Source of the DNA: Prostheceraeus crozeri
Taxonomy: Eukaryota > Platyhelminthes > Polycladida > Euryleptidae
Reading direction: 5' to 3'
NCBI GenBank assembly: GCA_907163375.1
Contig: CAJQUW010014764.1
Coordinates: 62,001 to 126,000, forward strand
Length of the DNA: 64,000 nt
The position numbers and the translations under genes were made by a program. How positions within the stretch are numbered: the stretch's first letter is position 1; each line of letters starts with the position of its first letter. This document shows positions 35,819 to 45,915 of this stretch, one piece after another. Under the pieces are notes generated by a model. It made no database searches, was not told the origin of the DNA, and saw nothing but the letters and a program-made list of their open reading frames with translations.

Positions 35819-37217
35819 GACATGATTCGGCATTGTTGTCACAAAACTAGGTAACCGATTTCTATGTCACACTAACACATGGATCAATAAGATAATGGTT
35901 AAAACCCACTAGCATATGCCCTTGCATCAAATCGATAATTCGACAATAGACTGAATGAAATCTATTCACTGCTATGCACACATTTGTTCCGGTACTGATA
36001 ATTCACTCTTGCGATTTACCGAGTCACTGAAGGTCCGGATCTACTAAAAGTCTCTCATTACTGTGAAGTCAAATTTTTCTCATTCATGTCTTACAGGTGA
36101 GTCTCATGAATCATTTGATTGCATAATTTTTTGAGTAAATCTTTATACATGTAAATTGTTTCTTGCATGTCAGTATATATCATAAAATGACTTCCGGACC
36201 TTCATATATGACTCGCAAATAACACTAAGGGTATGAGAGTGAAAGTGTGTGTGGTTGCCAAATTTAATAAAAATTAATGAAATCGATGACATTAATAATA
36301 TGAAACCGACTTTAGTAATCCATTGATGAATGTGCATACAATTCTATGAAATTTATGTAAACTTTCGAATAAATGAACATGAAAATACTTTGAATAAATG
36401 TGAATTTTGCATTCTATGCATTTCAGCCCTATCATTTCTATTCAAATAATTAGCACATGCGTTGAACAGTTATTGGTACTATGTTGCTTACTGTGTCTCC
36501 TCTCCTATCACAGAATCATATTTATTTCATCATTGAGTCTATTGGTGGACATCGTACCTGCTTCATCACCTCATTTTATCATTTCACAACATTTGTAATC
36601 TTCTCATCATTTTATCTATAAATCATCCCTGTATGTTTTGCCATGGCCATGGCTAATAAACTTTCTTGAGTTCTTGAGAGAGAGAGAGAGAGAGATTTCG
36701 GCTTGTATAATAGGAAAATCAATGAAAGAATTTGGCTATGTAGACGGTGAAATATTGCGAAATTCGTTTGAAATGCTAACTGTATCCAAGATGAAATACG
36801 GTGGTGAACTATACTTTGATAAAAATCTAAAGGATCTAAATAGAATACAAATACAATTAATTAAAAAAATTTTATCATTTGAAAAGATCAACACCAAATT
36901 ATTGTATCATTGGAGAATTTGGAGTACAGCCTATAGAATACCATTTTTTCAAAGCTGCGATAAATTACTGGCTAAAATTATGTAAATTAAATGATAAATA
37001 CCTAATAAAACAAATGTTTAACACTATTTATGCAAATATAAAAATTCCAAAATTTAGTAAATCTTGGGTATCAAGGATAATCAACTTAGTGAGAAAAATT
37101 AACATTGACTACTTATGTAATCCTCACGATGTCGCCGAAAAGATGAATTACAAATCCATTTTAAATAGTCATTTAGTTGAATACTTTAGACAGCAGTGGA
37201 TTGAGAGTGCTAAAAAT
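35819..37217 (+). repeat. Array unit 10, truncated
   Basis: It matches unit 7 (CAATTAATTAAAAAA) and has a private Lys in ANIKIPKF. It ends abruptly within the reverse-transcriptase fragment at about 37,217, where GAGAGAGATTTTTTTAG of another LINE copy begins. Confidence 0.85.
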
Positions 37218-38811
37218 GAGAGAGATTTTTTTAGAGAAGTACTTTTCAACAACATCTTGCATGATGAAACCACTCCATGGGAATTAAGCTGGACAACTCC
37301 TATCTTTTAGAAAGGAGATAAAAACAATGTGAATTGATATCGGTGTTTAAATTTATCATCATGTGTTGAGAAGGTTCCAACAAAGATATTGAACGATAGA
37401 CTACATGCTTGTATTGATAAATACGGATTACTTCATGAATCTCAAAGTGGGTTCCGAAAAGAACACTGAACCATAGATAATGTCTGGATAATCCGAGAAA
37501 TTATTCAAATTCACAAAAATAATAGACAACCCCTTTACATATGCTTCATTGATCTTTCAAAGGCTTTTGATTCAATTCCTAAATTTCATTTAATTAAGAA
37601 ATTAAGAGCCATTATACCAAAAGGTGACTAGTTGTCCTTAATGGAAAATATAATTAACAACAAAAAATACAAAATATTATTTGATGGAAAAGAAAGTGGA
37701 GAATTTAGATTGAATAATGGAATTCCACAGGGAGACAGTTTATCACCAATATTATTTTGCCTTGATATAAATGATTTGCTCCATAAATTTGACGCAAATA
37801 TGATGAATATTGATCCTGTCGAAATAATTGATATTATATTAGCGTCACTAGTATATGCTGATGATTTGGTATTGTTAAGCAAATCACAATATGGATTGAT
37901 CAGCCAGCTGAAATACATGAAAAATTTTTGTAATGAAAACGGTCTTACAATAAACTATGAAAAAACTAAAATTATGATACATAATGAAACAGACACATAT
38001 AACGAGTTATTGCTTAAGGATAATAATGTTACAACATCAATTGAGGTGGTGAAAGAATATAAATATTTAGGTGCTTGGATTGCCAAAAGCGACAGAAAGC
38101 AAATTGAAGAAATCACTAAGAAAGGAAAAGCATCATCATACATAACAGCTAAAACTCTGACAGAATTTGCAAATGTTGACGCTAAAATATTAAATGAAAC
38201 ACTCGAAATGTTGACTCTATCAAAAATGAAATATGGTGGTGGTTTTTTGATAGAAATTTGAATGATCCGAATAAAACAATTATGCAGTTCTATAAAAAAT
38301 TTCACTATCTAAGAATCACGACCCCAAACTACTGCATCATTGGTGAATTCGGCATAAAACCCTTGGAATTCCATTACTATAAATCAGCTTTAAATTATTA
38401 CATGAAGTTAAAGGAGGATAAAACTGATCTCAGACTTATTACACGAATGTTTAGAGCTATAGATGCCAACTTAAACCTGAAATCATTCCGCAATACATGG
38501 TGTGACAGGATAATTGAACTGATGGAAAAGACTCAATTGCAACAGCCACAAAACTTTGATTATAATGATAAAAAGCCAAAAACTGTCAACACCGTTTTAT
38601 TTGAATATTTCAGAAAAGAGTGGATTAGCAGTGCCAAAATTGTAACAAAGGAATAAGATATTTAGAACTGTGTAGATTTCAATATGAGACGAAGCAATAT
38701 TTGCATTTAGTCAGCAATAAAATCAAAATTGAAAATACCCTGAAACTTCGAACTGGTAATCACATTCTTCCAGCAGAAACTGGCACATATCAAAATCGAA
38801 GTAATCATTTG
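37218..38811 (+). pseudogene. Remnant of a related LINE reverse transcriptase
   Basis: This stretch is homologous to the array unit but diverged and reaches further upstream. Motifs in order are HESQSGFRKEH near 37,437, FIDLSKAFDSI near 37,549 (motif A), GIPQGDSLSPILF near 37,720 (motif B), YADDLVLLSKS at about 37,855 (motif C, intact YADD) and LTINYEKTKIM near 37,940. Then comes the part shared with the array (TTPNYCIIGEFGIKPLEF near 38,320). Several in-frame stops (for example at 37,307-37,309 and 37,629-37,631) and frame changes show that it is dead. It encodes the copying enzyme of a non-LTR element, and the clade is not fixed. It ends in LKLRTGNHILPAE at the right inverted repeat. Confidence 0.85.
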
Positions 38812-39836
38812 AGTAGTAAGCCCATCCCAAATTCAAGCACAAAATGTGAAATGATGAGTCATCCCCCCCTCTGGAGAGAGGGAGGAAGTGGCCAAGGATG
38901 TGCTGGGAGGAATGGGTCCGAGAGGAGGAAACGGGTCCCTCCCCCCCTCGACAGCGATCTTCCAACTGTGGTTCCAGAGATGGTAGAAAGTCGCGCAATA
39001 GCTCATTTGAAAGCTAAAAGTGAGAAAAATGCAGTAGAAAGCTCAGTTTGGACTAATTTACTTGGGTTGAGGGAGGAAAATGGCAGGAAAACGTCAGAGT
39101 TGGAAAAGGCGGATGTTGGATGTTTTGGGATGAGAAAGTCCATTTTTCGGGCAGAAAGAGTGCTCGGATGGGAAAACGGAGGTCAGATTCGGAATTTTTG
39201 GTCAATTTTGGGTTAGGAAGGATGTTTCCAGCGACATCGGAGAGAAAAAATTTTGAGGACGTCCCCCCCTCCTGCCAAACTTCCAACTTTGGTGTTAGAA
39301 ATTGTAGAAAGTCGTGCAATAGCTCATTTGAAAGCTAAAAGTGAGAAAAATGCAGTGGAAAGCTTAGTTTGGTCTAATTTTCTTCGGTTGAGGGAGGAAA
39401 ATTGCAGGAAAACGTCAGAGTTGGAAAAGGCGGATGTTGGATGTTTTGGGATGAGAAAGTCCATTTTTCGGGCAGAAGGAGTGCTCGGATCGGAAAATGG
39501 AGTGCAAATTCGGACGTTTTGACCAATTTTGGGTCTAGGAACTTCTTCCCAACTCAATCGGAGAGAAAAAGTTACCCCCCCTCGACAGCGATCTTCCAAC
39601 TTTGGTTCCAGAGATGGTAGAAAGTCGTGCAATAGCTCGTTTGAAAGCTGGGAGCGAGACATATTCAGTGGAAAACATGGCTTGTTCCACTCTGCCTTCG
39701 TTTAGAGGTGAGACGTTATTGAAAATTTGGGACATTGGCAAAAAACGACAGAGTTAGAATTTTTATGAAAATCGCTCTAGCGGGTGAAGCAAGCCTCAGA
39801 CGGGAAAACAGAGACCAGATTTGGAATCAGCGTCAA
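38812..39836 (-). repeat. Right inverted repeat arm with tandem 320-bp units
   Basis: This is the reverse complement of the left arm with fewer internal units: about two (anchor CGGAGAGAAAA at about 39,235 and 39,556, 321 bp apart) against four or more. The outer 260 bp and inner end match the left arm well. The length difference reflects gain or loss of tandem units. Confidence 0.88.
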
Positions 39837-40228
39837 GTTCTACATCGGCACATGTCATGAAATGCAAGCGTTAGTGTAGTCAACTAGTTTTTACCGCAAC
39901 GCATGTTTGTGAAAATAAAGTTTGATCATTGAAGTTGTATGACTGACCGAACTCATCACAGCACTAGAAAGTTTTATCGAAAAGGTTTACTGCACAGTGT
40001 AGATCATCTTGTAACTTACTTTCAGTGTTAGAAAGTTTGATTGGAGACAGTTGCCAAATGTTTCCCTATTAGAAAATTCAAACTCCATGACTTTTAAATT
40101 AGCTTCATCAGGTTAACTAAAAGCAGTTTTCTACTGCAGTGAGACTGCGAGTTTAGAATGTTATATGAAAACAGTGTTCACCACAGCGCTAAAAAGTTTA
40201 ACACAACACAAGTGTCATGAAAAATACT
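39837..40228. other. Non-coding right flank of the foldback-like element
   Basis: No gene or repeat is recognised. The phrases AGCACTAGAAAGTTT and GCGCTAAAAAGTTTAAC recur weakly, as do short CACAGC motifs. Confidence 0.35.
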
Positions 40229-40690
40229 TTATTTGGGCTTTGATTTAACATCATTGAAACCCACTTTACTAATAGCAATGACAATATGGCTTATTTTATT
40301 CAGAAGCAAATGATCGCCGTAACCATGAAAGTTGTCCATCCGAGAAATAATCTTCCGCAGATGTCGTGTATAAAACTCAGAAGCATCAGTAACATACTCT
40401 TGTCCGTAGGAAGGAAATTGAAAGTCAACACTTTCCGCTACTTCACCTTGTGGAAAATGAATGTAATTGACATTTGCAATTAAATGAGCCTTGATGAGAC
40501 TGTCTTTGAAATAAGATATCAACTCCGTAAATATTTTTCATGTGTAGTCTAAACATGCTTCCAAGTCAGTCTCCTCCCTTTGAAACTCAAGGATGTAATG
40601 TTGTATTAAGCCTCCGAAGCTCTCTTGATGAAAACGAATCGTGCAATCATCATGTTTCAATGTATTGACTTCAGGTGCTATGGTTGAGTC
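40229..40690 (-). pseudogene. Possible Polinton-type polymerase N-terminal relic
   Basis: The minus strand encodes a coherent, diverse peptide. It includes HFPQGEVAESVDFQFPS, EYVTDASEFYTRHLRKIISR and MDNFHGYGDHLLLNKISHI. Its layout (a strand-rich part, then a helix with 'IxxMDxFxxxG' and a strand) resembles the N-terminal block of Polinton PolB seen near 5,110-5,220 and 43,090-43,210. It is a fossil fragment with about one break and no polymerase domain nearby on this strand. The match is by pattern only, and a different conserved family is possible. Confidence 0.3.
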
Positions 40691-40820
40691 TATTGCTAAA
40701 CAACATATTTGCCCAGGACGATTTCAATAACGCGCTACAAATGTGTGTGCGCACATCGGGAACTCTAGCTCGTCTGTGATTGGAAGAGAGGTCTGATCCA
40801 TTCACCGCTTAGGAAAATCT
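40691..40820. other. Promoter-proximal region of the zinc-finger gene
   Basis: GC content is higher here. It contains GTGTGTGCGCACA-like alternating purine/pyrimidine sequence and a GATTGG (inverted CCAAT) box at about 40,778, about 45 bp before the TATA box. Confidence 0.35.
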
Positions 40821-40875
40821 TATAAAAGGTAGTGTATCAGCTCTGCTCTTCACATTTATCTTTCACAAGGTGAGT
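40821..40875 (+). promoter_or_regulatory. TATA promoter, first exon and donor of the zinc-finger gene
   Basis: TATAAAAG at 40,821-40,828 is followed about 25 bp later by CTCTTCACATT, a likely start site. A short exon ends in CACAAG at 40,869, before the donor GTGAGT (40,870-40,875). A further small non-coding exon may lie at 41,294-41,321 (CGCCAG acceptor, GTTAGT donor). Confidence 0.6.
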
Positions 40876-40878
40876 GTC

Positions 40879-41203
40879 GGTGAGCTCCTGCCATCAGGTT
40901 GTTTTCATGTAGTCTCCTGCTATCAAGAGATTCGCTTCTGCTCATAAAACATATCATCTCTGTAATACCACCTTTGCTCGAGCGTTCCTTCGGGACGGCG
41001 GGTACTGCCGTAGAGGGATTGTGTTGCACGAGCCACTGTTGGTCAGCTCCTGCTATCAGGTTGTTTTGACTTGCTATCAAGTTGAATAGTCTCTTGCTAT
41101 CATATCTTCTGCTCATAAAACATATCATCGCTGTAATACCTCCTTTACTCGAGCGTTCCTTCGGGACGGCGGGTACTGCGGTAGAGGGATTGCGTTGCAC
41201 GCG
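40879..41203 (+). repeat. Tandem duplication of about 160 bp in the first intron
   Basis: The copies 40,879-41,033 and 41,041-41,203 share AGCTCCTGC, CTGCTCATAAAACATATCAT and the GC-rich tail TTCGGGACGGCGGGTACTGC. CGTTCC-TTC-GGGACG forms a hairpin in each copy. Frames on the minus strand here are by-products of this repeat. Confidence 0.85.
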
Positions 41204-41434
41204 TTTTTCGTCGTTTGTTAGACCGAAACCTCTGAGCCGTTGCTCATGTTGGGCGTTCGACTTCATACTCAACGTGACGCTTTCTCTCGCCAGGTCAGAG
41301 TACTTCAGCCATTCGACAAAGGTTAGTCTTTATGATATGGAGTAGAGTGAAATGTAACTCATTAGATATCACTTCAATGATTGTTCCCAAACGTTGACTA
41401 GGCAAATGAAACGATTCTCATCTTTCCTTTTCAG

Positions 41435-42984
41435 TGATTGAAGTTTTACAATTTATTACCTGCTAACTGTCCGACATGGAATTCAACAAAGTTGAGAATT
41501 ATCGAATTGCTGCTGAGATGGAGAGGGCTACCATCGAGCAATGTAGGTATTTGTAACAAGGTTGACTCTATTACTAACATCATTAGGCTAGACATCCTCA
41601 TTAAAATCAAGAGCCCTTCCTTATTTTGTTCATGTTTAAACCGAATCCAAATTTTACCTCTGCTCATCTTTGCTGTCATTTTCTTTCATTGCATGAATGC
41701 ATTCGTAATGGGGAACCCGTCCCCCAAGGACCAATCGGGCAAGCTTACGAGCGGCTTGGAAAGTGTAAGTATCCTCACCTATGAGAGTTGGAATGTCATG
41801 TTTTAGCACTTCTGTATCCGTATAGCTTACTCTCTATCATTGTTATCTCCGCAACCTCTAATCTAATTTCTCTTTCCTCTCTACAGACATGGCGAAGATG
41901 AAGAAGTGGGAAGAAGCCGCGAGGCGGAAATACCACGATGAATTTCCGGCCCTTCCTTCCCACCCATCTACCTCCGCCCGAGGTGCGACCCCCCTCTCGG
42001 GCAACGTCATCGCCCCACCTCCACTGCCAGCTCCAGTACCTGCACCCGTCCCTGTGCCAGTCCCTGCTCCTCGTCATCACGTCCCTCCGACACCGAAGCC
42101 CAGGACCCTTCCACCCTCGGCTCGCGTCCCTCTCCTACCTCCTCCGCGCCCATCCTTGCTGCCGGAGATCAATTCATTAGATGGTAAGTAACCGTGATTG
42201 GGAAATAGGGGGATAAGACTTTGAACTTGAAATGTTGATCATGTTACTAATCTCTTTTCTCTTTTTCTCAACAGATCTGGCGGTCTACCTCCTGGACGGC
42301 GACGTTCCCTCCCGTCCCATCATCATCCCTGCATCACCACCACCACCTGCAGCGGTTGATCTCCCTCTCCTCTCCATCAAGTCGGTGGAGAGGCTGTTGG
42401 AGGAACAGGAGTTAGAGATAGTGGGAGAGGAGATTGCAATCGAGGAGGAAGGTGTGAGGGAGAGAGAAGGACCTACGGCTCGACAGCTCAGCTGTACGGA
42501 CTGTAGGCAGGTCTTCGCGGGGCCATTCTGCCTTCGGCGACACCGGCATTCTCGCTGCCCAAAAGCGAAAGGAGATATGGAGAAGACACGCCGACCGATC
42601 CCTCAACGACCCAAGTGTGAAGGTTGTGGACGCACGTTCTACAACAACACCAACTTGCGAGTCCACATCGAAGGCGGTTCCTGTGGTAGTGTGAGACAAC
42701 CACCGACAACAACAGGTAGGAAGCATCCTTCATCGCACGTCGGCTTTTCCTGTTCTTCGTGTCAGAAGACCTTTCCTACAGAGTTTGTTCTTTCTTCGCG
42801 CACACTCTGTCACACTCATCCCACTGAGCTTTACACTGACAACAACGTCACTCTAAGGCTGAGCAAGTTTTCCCTTGAGAGGCTCGTTCGCGACTATGAG
42901 TTAGAAAGCTCTGAAGCTGTACAAGATATTCATCCTTTCTTGATGAATAATATAGGCTTAATCCATCAAATTTTGGCGAGATAA
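41435..42984 (+). CDS. Spliced C2H2 zinc-finger protein gene
   Basis: Exon A is 41,435-41,542 (acceptor TTTTCAG, ATG at 41,476), exon B is 41,887-42,183 and exon C is 42,275-42,984. All junctions are GT-AG (GTAGGT and GTAAGT donors), all introns are phase 1, and the frame stays open for 357 codons. After a helical N-terminus (MEFNKVENYRIAAEMERA) comes a Pro/Val-rich linker (residues about 60-110). An acidic segment and two C2H2-like fingers (Cys-x2-Cys with RHRHSRC, and KCEGCGRTFYNNTNLRVHIE) follow, then a third Cys pair and a helical tail. It probably binds nucleic acid. It lies directly upstream of a Polinton-type polymerase relic on the same strand. Polinton polymerases often start with such fingers, so the gene may derive from that element. 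Confidence 0.65.
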
Positions 42985-43005
42985 GATAGATTTTTACTCA
43001 AAGGC

Positions 43006-45582
43006 ATGTTCTATCTCACTGCTCGTTTCAATAAGGTAGACAGTAGCACGGGAGAAGTAGAGTCCACTGTAACCATTAGGATAGCCTCCTGTGCTGCTGA
43101 TCTCATAGGTGATGTAAACGAGTGGATAGAGAGACATGCGACCCATCTTGTCAACAACTTAAATAAATTTAATGAAAGAGACAGCGGTCTGGTCTTTGAT
43201 GGGATAGAGAAGGTCACTGTAAATCGCTCAATACCAATCACATACGAAGGATGCATACCAAAATATTTTTTTGGTATATTTCTGTATGATCTTGGTATAT
43301 ATTTGTATGCTTTTCGCATGTTATTTCAAGTGTGGTATGCTTTACATACTAAAGCCATACCAGCACAATGTTAAAAGAAAGCATCAATCATGTCCAAAGT
43401 ACGTTGATTTAAGGACTTTTGTCAATAAAGATCACATTAATGCTACTACTGTTCTGTAAGTAGTTAGATAATGACATTCAAGAGTGATACCTTAAATGCT
43501 GAATTCGATTTTAATACACGTAAGTCTAAGGCATTTCATGAATTATCAATAAGTATTCAACCATCAACAATTATGTATCATGGAATTTTGAAATAAGGCA
43601 TATTATCAATCCGAGTAAAAACACATTATAATTCATTAAATCCAAAAATAGTTATGTTTGAGATATATAAGTCAACATGGTTGCTGAAAAGTTATCGTTA
43701 TATTGAAATGATGTTTATCAATTTAGTTCAAGGAAATGAGCTAATTATGAGTCTTGTGAATGCTATAAGACAAGTTGCAAAGATGACATGCGGCTTTAAT
43801 TCCACAATAAATCTAATCTAGTTAAATACCACACTTTCACAAAGAAATATTCACGGCTGGTATTACTGGAAAAAAGTTATTTGTAAGTAGTATGTAGTAT
43901 AACATATTTTTTGCCATGTGACATAAAGCTATTCATACGAAAGACATACGAAACACATACCAATTTGCATCGGGTCTCGTATATAAAACATACCAAGAAT
44001 TCGTATTTTAACGTAAAACAGCCAATCACAGTTAGCATAGTTCGTATCGTTTACATACCAATCACATACGAAAGTAAAAGGCCATTCGTATGAAAAACAT
44101 ACCAGATTTCTTTATATATACCAGAATCTCGTATCAATTGTTGGTTTCAAATTGTATGTAAACTTGGTATGTGTTTGTATGCAATTTTCGTATCCAGCGA
44201 TTTACAGTATAGACATTAAAATAAATCTTTTAGATAATTTACAAGGGAGCGGTTGTTTCACCCTCCCCAAAGCACTGGCTGACAAAAAGGCTGTCGTCAA
44301 TGTAGAGTGTCAGTCCCAGTGTTTCAAATATGGCGTCCTCTCCATTCTTCACTATAATGATATAGGTATACATCATCAAAGAGTCACCAAGTATTGTGAA
44401 TGGGAGGATGAACTTAAGTTTGACGGGTTAGATGTCAACACATTAGATTTTAAAGGCATCGCCCAATTTGAAAAATTGAATGAAATTAAGATAGTCGTCC
44501 ATCTCTGGGAAAAATGCCTGAAGGGCGTTAGGTATAGCAACCGCCAAAGTAACTTCGACCGGGTTGTCAATCTTCTCCTAGTCTATAGCGACAACCACCC
44601 AGAATGGCATTATTGTGGCATTCCCAAAATTTCTAGACTGTATCACCACCAACAAAGTTATGATAACAAACATTATTACTGTGATCGCTGCACACGGCGC
44701 TTTAGGTCAAAACCATATTTTCAAGAGCATTACGAGTGGTGCTCTCGGGGTAAACTTTAAATGGAAGTCATGCCCAAAGATAATTTTTATAGGTATGAAG
44801 AAAACGGCAATGAGCTCAGTCCCATATGTACCATCTATGCGGACATTGAATGTTATATTGAACAAGAAGATCTAAGTCATGAGCCAGCAGCCATTGCCTG
44901 CTATGAATTCTGGCATCCATATTATAGGAACCAAAATAAAATGCATGTGTGGCAAGGCGAGGAGTGCGTTGAAAACTTCCTCAACTTTTTAGATAGGAAA
45001 GCCCGTTTTCATCAACGCTATGAAACGGAGCTGACTAGGAAACCCATGTGCTTCACAGAAGCCGATCAAATCAAGTTTGATAGGACCACGGAATGTCCCC
45101 GCTGCTGTTCATCCTTTGATGGTCAGCAACATAAGAAAGTGAGGGACCATTGCCATCTCAGTGGTAAATTTAGGTCTGCCTTATGCAGCAAATGTAATAT
45201 GAAACTTAGGCTCAAACGGCGAAAGCTCCCCGTCATCTTACATAACTTTAAATGTTATGATGCTCACATCATCATTCGCCATGGATTCGGCAAAATGAAA
45301 TCCTGGTCATCCAAAGTGATTGCACAAAGTAAGGAAAAATTTATGTGCATCACTGCTAAAGTCTAAGTCGATAAGACGAAGGAGGGGAAGCCTGTCTTCT
45401 ATGACATAAAGTTTCTAGACAGTTTCCAGTTCATGTCTTCTTCCTTAGCCACGTTGGCTAATAATTTAGAAACACTTCCCTTCACTCAACATTTAAGGAA
45501 AGACTGTCCCAACATAAGTGACAGTCTGATACGACGGAAAGCGGTGTTTCCTTACGTGTCTGAAGTTAGCACCACCACTCAG
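43006..45582 (+). pseudogene. polB: Second Polinton-type family B DNA polymerase relic
   Basis: The region corresponds to the N-terminal and exonuclease parts of a Polinton-type PolB. These are an N-terminal block near 43,030-43,210, the KKAVVNV motif and following block near 44,290-44,480, a Cys/His finger near 44,670-44,750, and Exo I as IYADIECYI near 44,833. The HNH-like zinc insert (CPRCC, VRDHCHLSGKFRSALC) lies near 45,093-45,190, and Exo II as HNFKCYDAHIII near 45,240. The polymerase palm motifs are not seen before the satellite begins at about 45,561-45,583. It is less AT-rich and only distantly related to the polymerase at 4,609-8,917. It is a fossil, interrupted by a DNA transposon (43,216-44,208) and by the satellite structure, with about two or three further breaks. 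Confidence 0.8.
43216..44208. mobile_element. Non-autonomous DNA transposon (MITE-like), 993 bp
   Basis: Perfect 13-bp terminal inverted repeats (ACTGTAAATCGCT at 43,216-43,228, complement at 44,196-44,208) bound an AT-rich, non-coding segment that interrupts the polymerase relic. Inside, CATACCAA, CATACGAA and their complements recur many times near both ends, a dense subterminal array in both orientations. No transposase frame is seen. The target duplication is unclear; a TA next to AATCGCT on each side is one reading. Confidence 0.75.
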
Positions 45583-45743
45583 CACCGCCATTTTGAAAAA
45601 TGGAATGTGCCAGTCAAACCAACGATCAGAATCAATCTAGATGGAGTGTGCCAGCATGTGCCACTCACTATTTTGAAAGAATTCCCCCTAGTTTAGGAGA
45701 AATCGCTGGTTGAAAGTTCGACAAGGCGGTGATGTGAAGTTAG

Positions 45744-45915
45744 CACCGCCACTAAAATTTTTTTCCAAAATACACAATCAAAACATACGAAACATGCACA
45801 ACAGATAGAAGACCATCAAAAACATTGTGCCAGCAAGTTTCTTCTCCTAAGACGCCGTACTTGCGGAGAAATTAGCCGCCGAAAGCTCAATGCGCTGGCG
45901 GTGATGTGAAGTTAG
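45744..45915 (-). repeat. Hybrid A/B satellite subunit in the left arm
   Basis: The subunit begins as type A (CGCATTGAGC, CCGCAAGTACGGC) and ends as type B (TCTATCTGTTGTGCATG). The switch lies within the shared ACTTGCTGGCACAATG tract. It sits one subunit from the arm's outer end. Confidence 0.8.

Larger units (their letters stand above)
16836..37217 (+). repeat. Tandem array of ten 2.13-kb LINE-derived units
   Basis: Units, counted from GACATGATTCGGCATTG, start at 16,836, 18,804, 20,933, 23,060, 25,190, 27,317, 29,443, 31,569, 33,695 and 35,819. Most are 2,124-2,130 bp and look about 99% identical. Each holds 3' LINE sequence, an AATAAA-containing 3' end, a (GA)9-12 microsatellite and then the C-terminal part of a reverse transcriptase, so the repeat joins the 3' tail of one fragment to the truncated coding start of the next. 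The first and last units are incomplete. Confidence 0.93.
15098..39836. mobile_element. Foldback-like element with long inverted repeats and LINE-array interior
   Basis: The outer ends are inverted copies: TTGACGCTGATTCC from 15,098 and its reverse complement ending at 39,836. The inner ends are also inverted copies (CTTACTACT at 16,827-16,835, and its complement at 38,812-38,820). Both arms consist mostly of tandem 316-320-bp units, a design known from foldback (FB/Galileo-type) transposons. The interior holds only LINE-derived sequence, and no transposase was seen. A target-site duplication could not be recognised. Confidence 0.65.

Noticed and set aside
18478-36598. Frames of 63-64 codons repeated in each LINE array unit
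   Set aside because: They lie in the LINE 3' region, out of frame with the reverse transcriptase. They persist only because the units are nearly identical.
40856-41272. Minus-strand frame with an internal amino-acid repeat
   Set aside because: The repeat follows the intron duplication exactly, it opposes the promoter of the zinc-finger gene, and there is no independent coding signal.
41438-41806. Frame overlapping exon A and the following intron of the zinc-finger gene
   Set aside because: It reads through a consensus donor and is out of phase with exon A. Its last part (MGNPSPKDQSGKLTSG) could be an alternative first exon, but no acceptor supports it.
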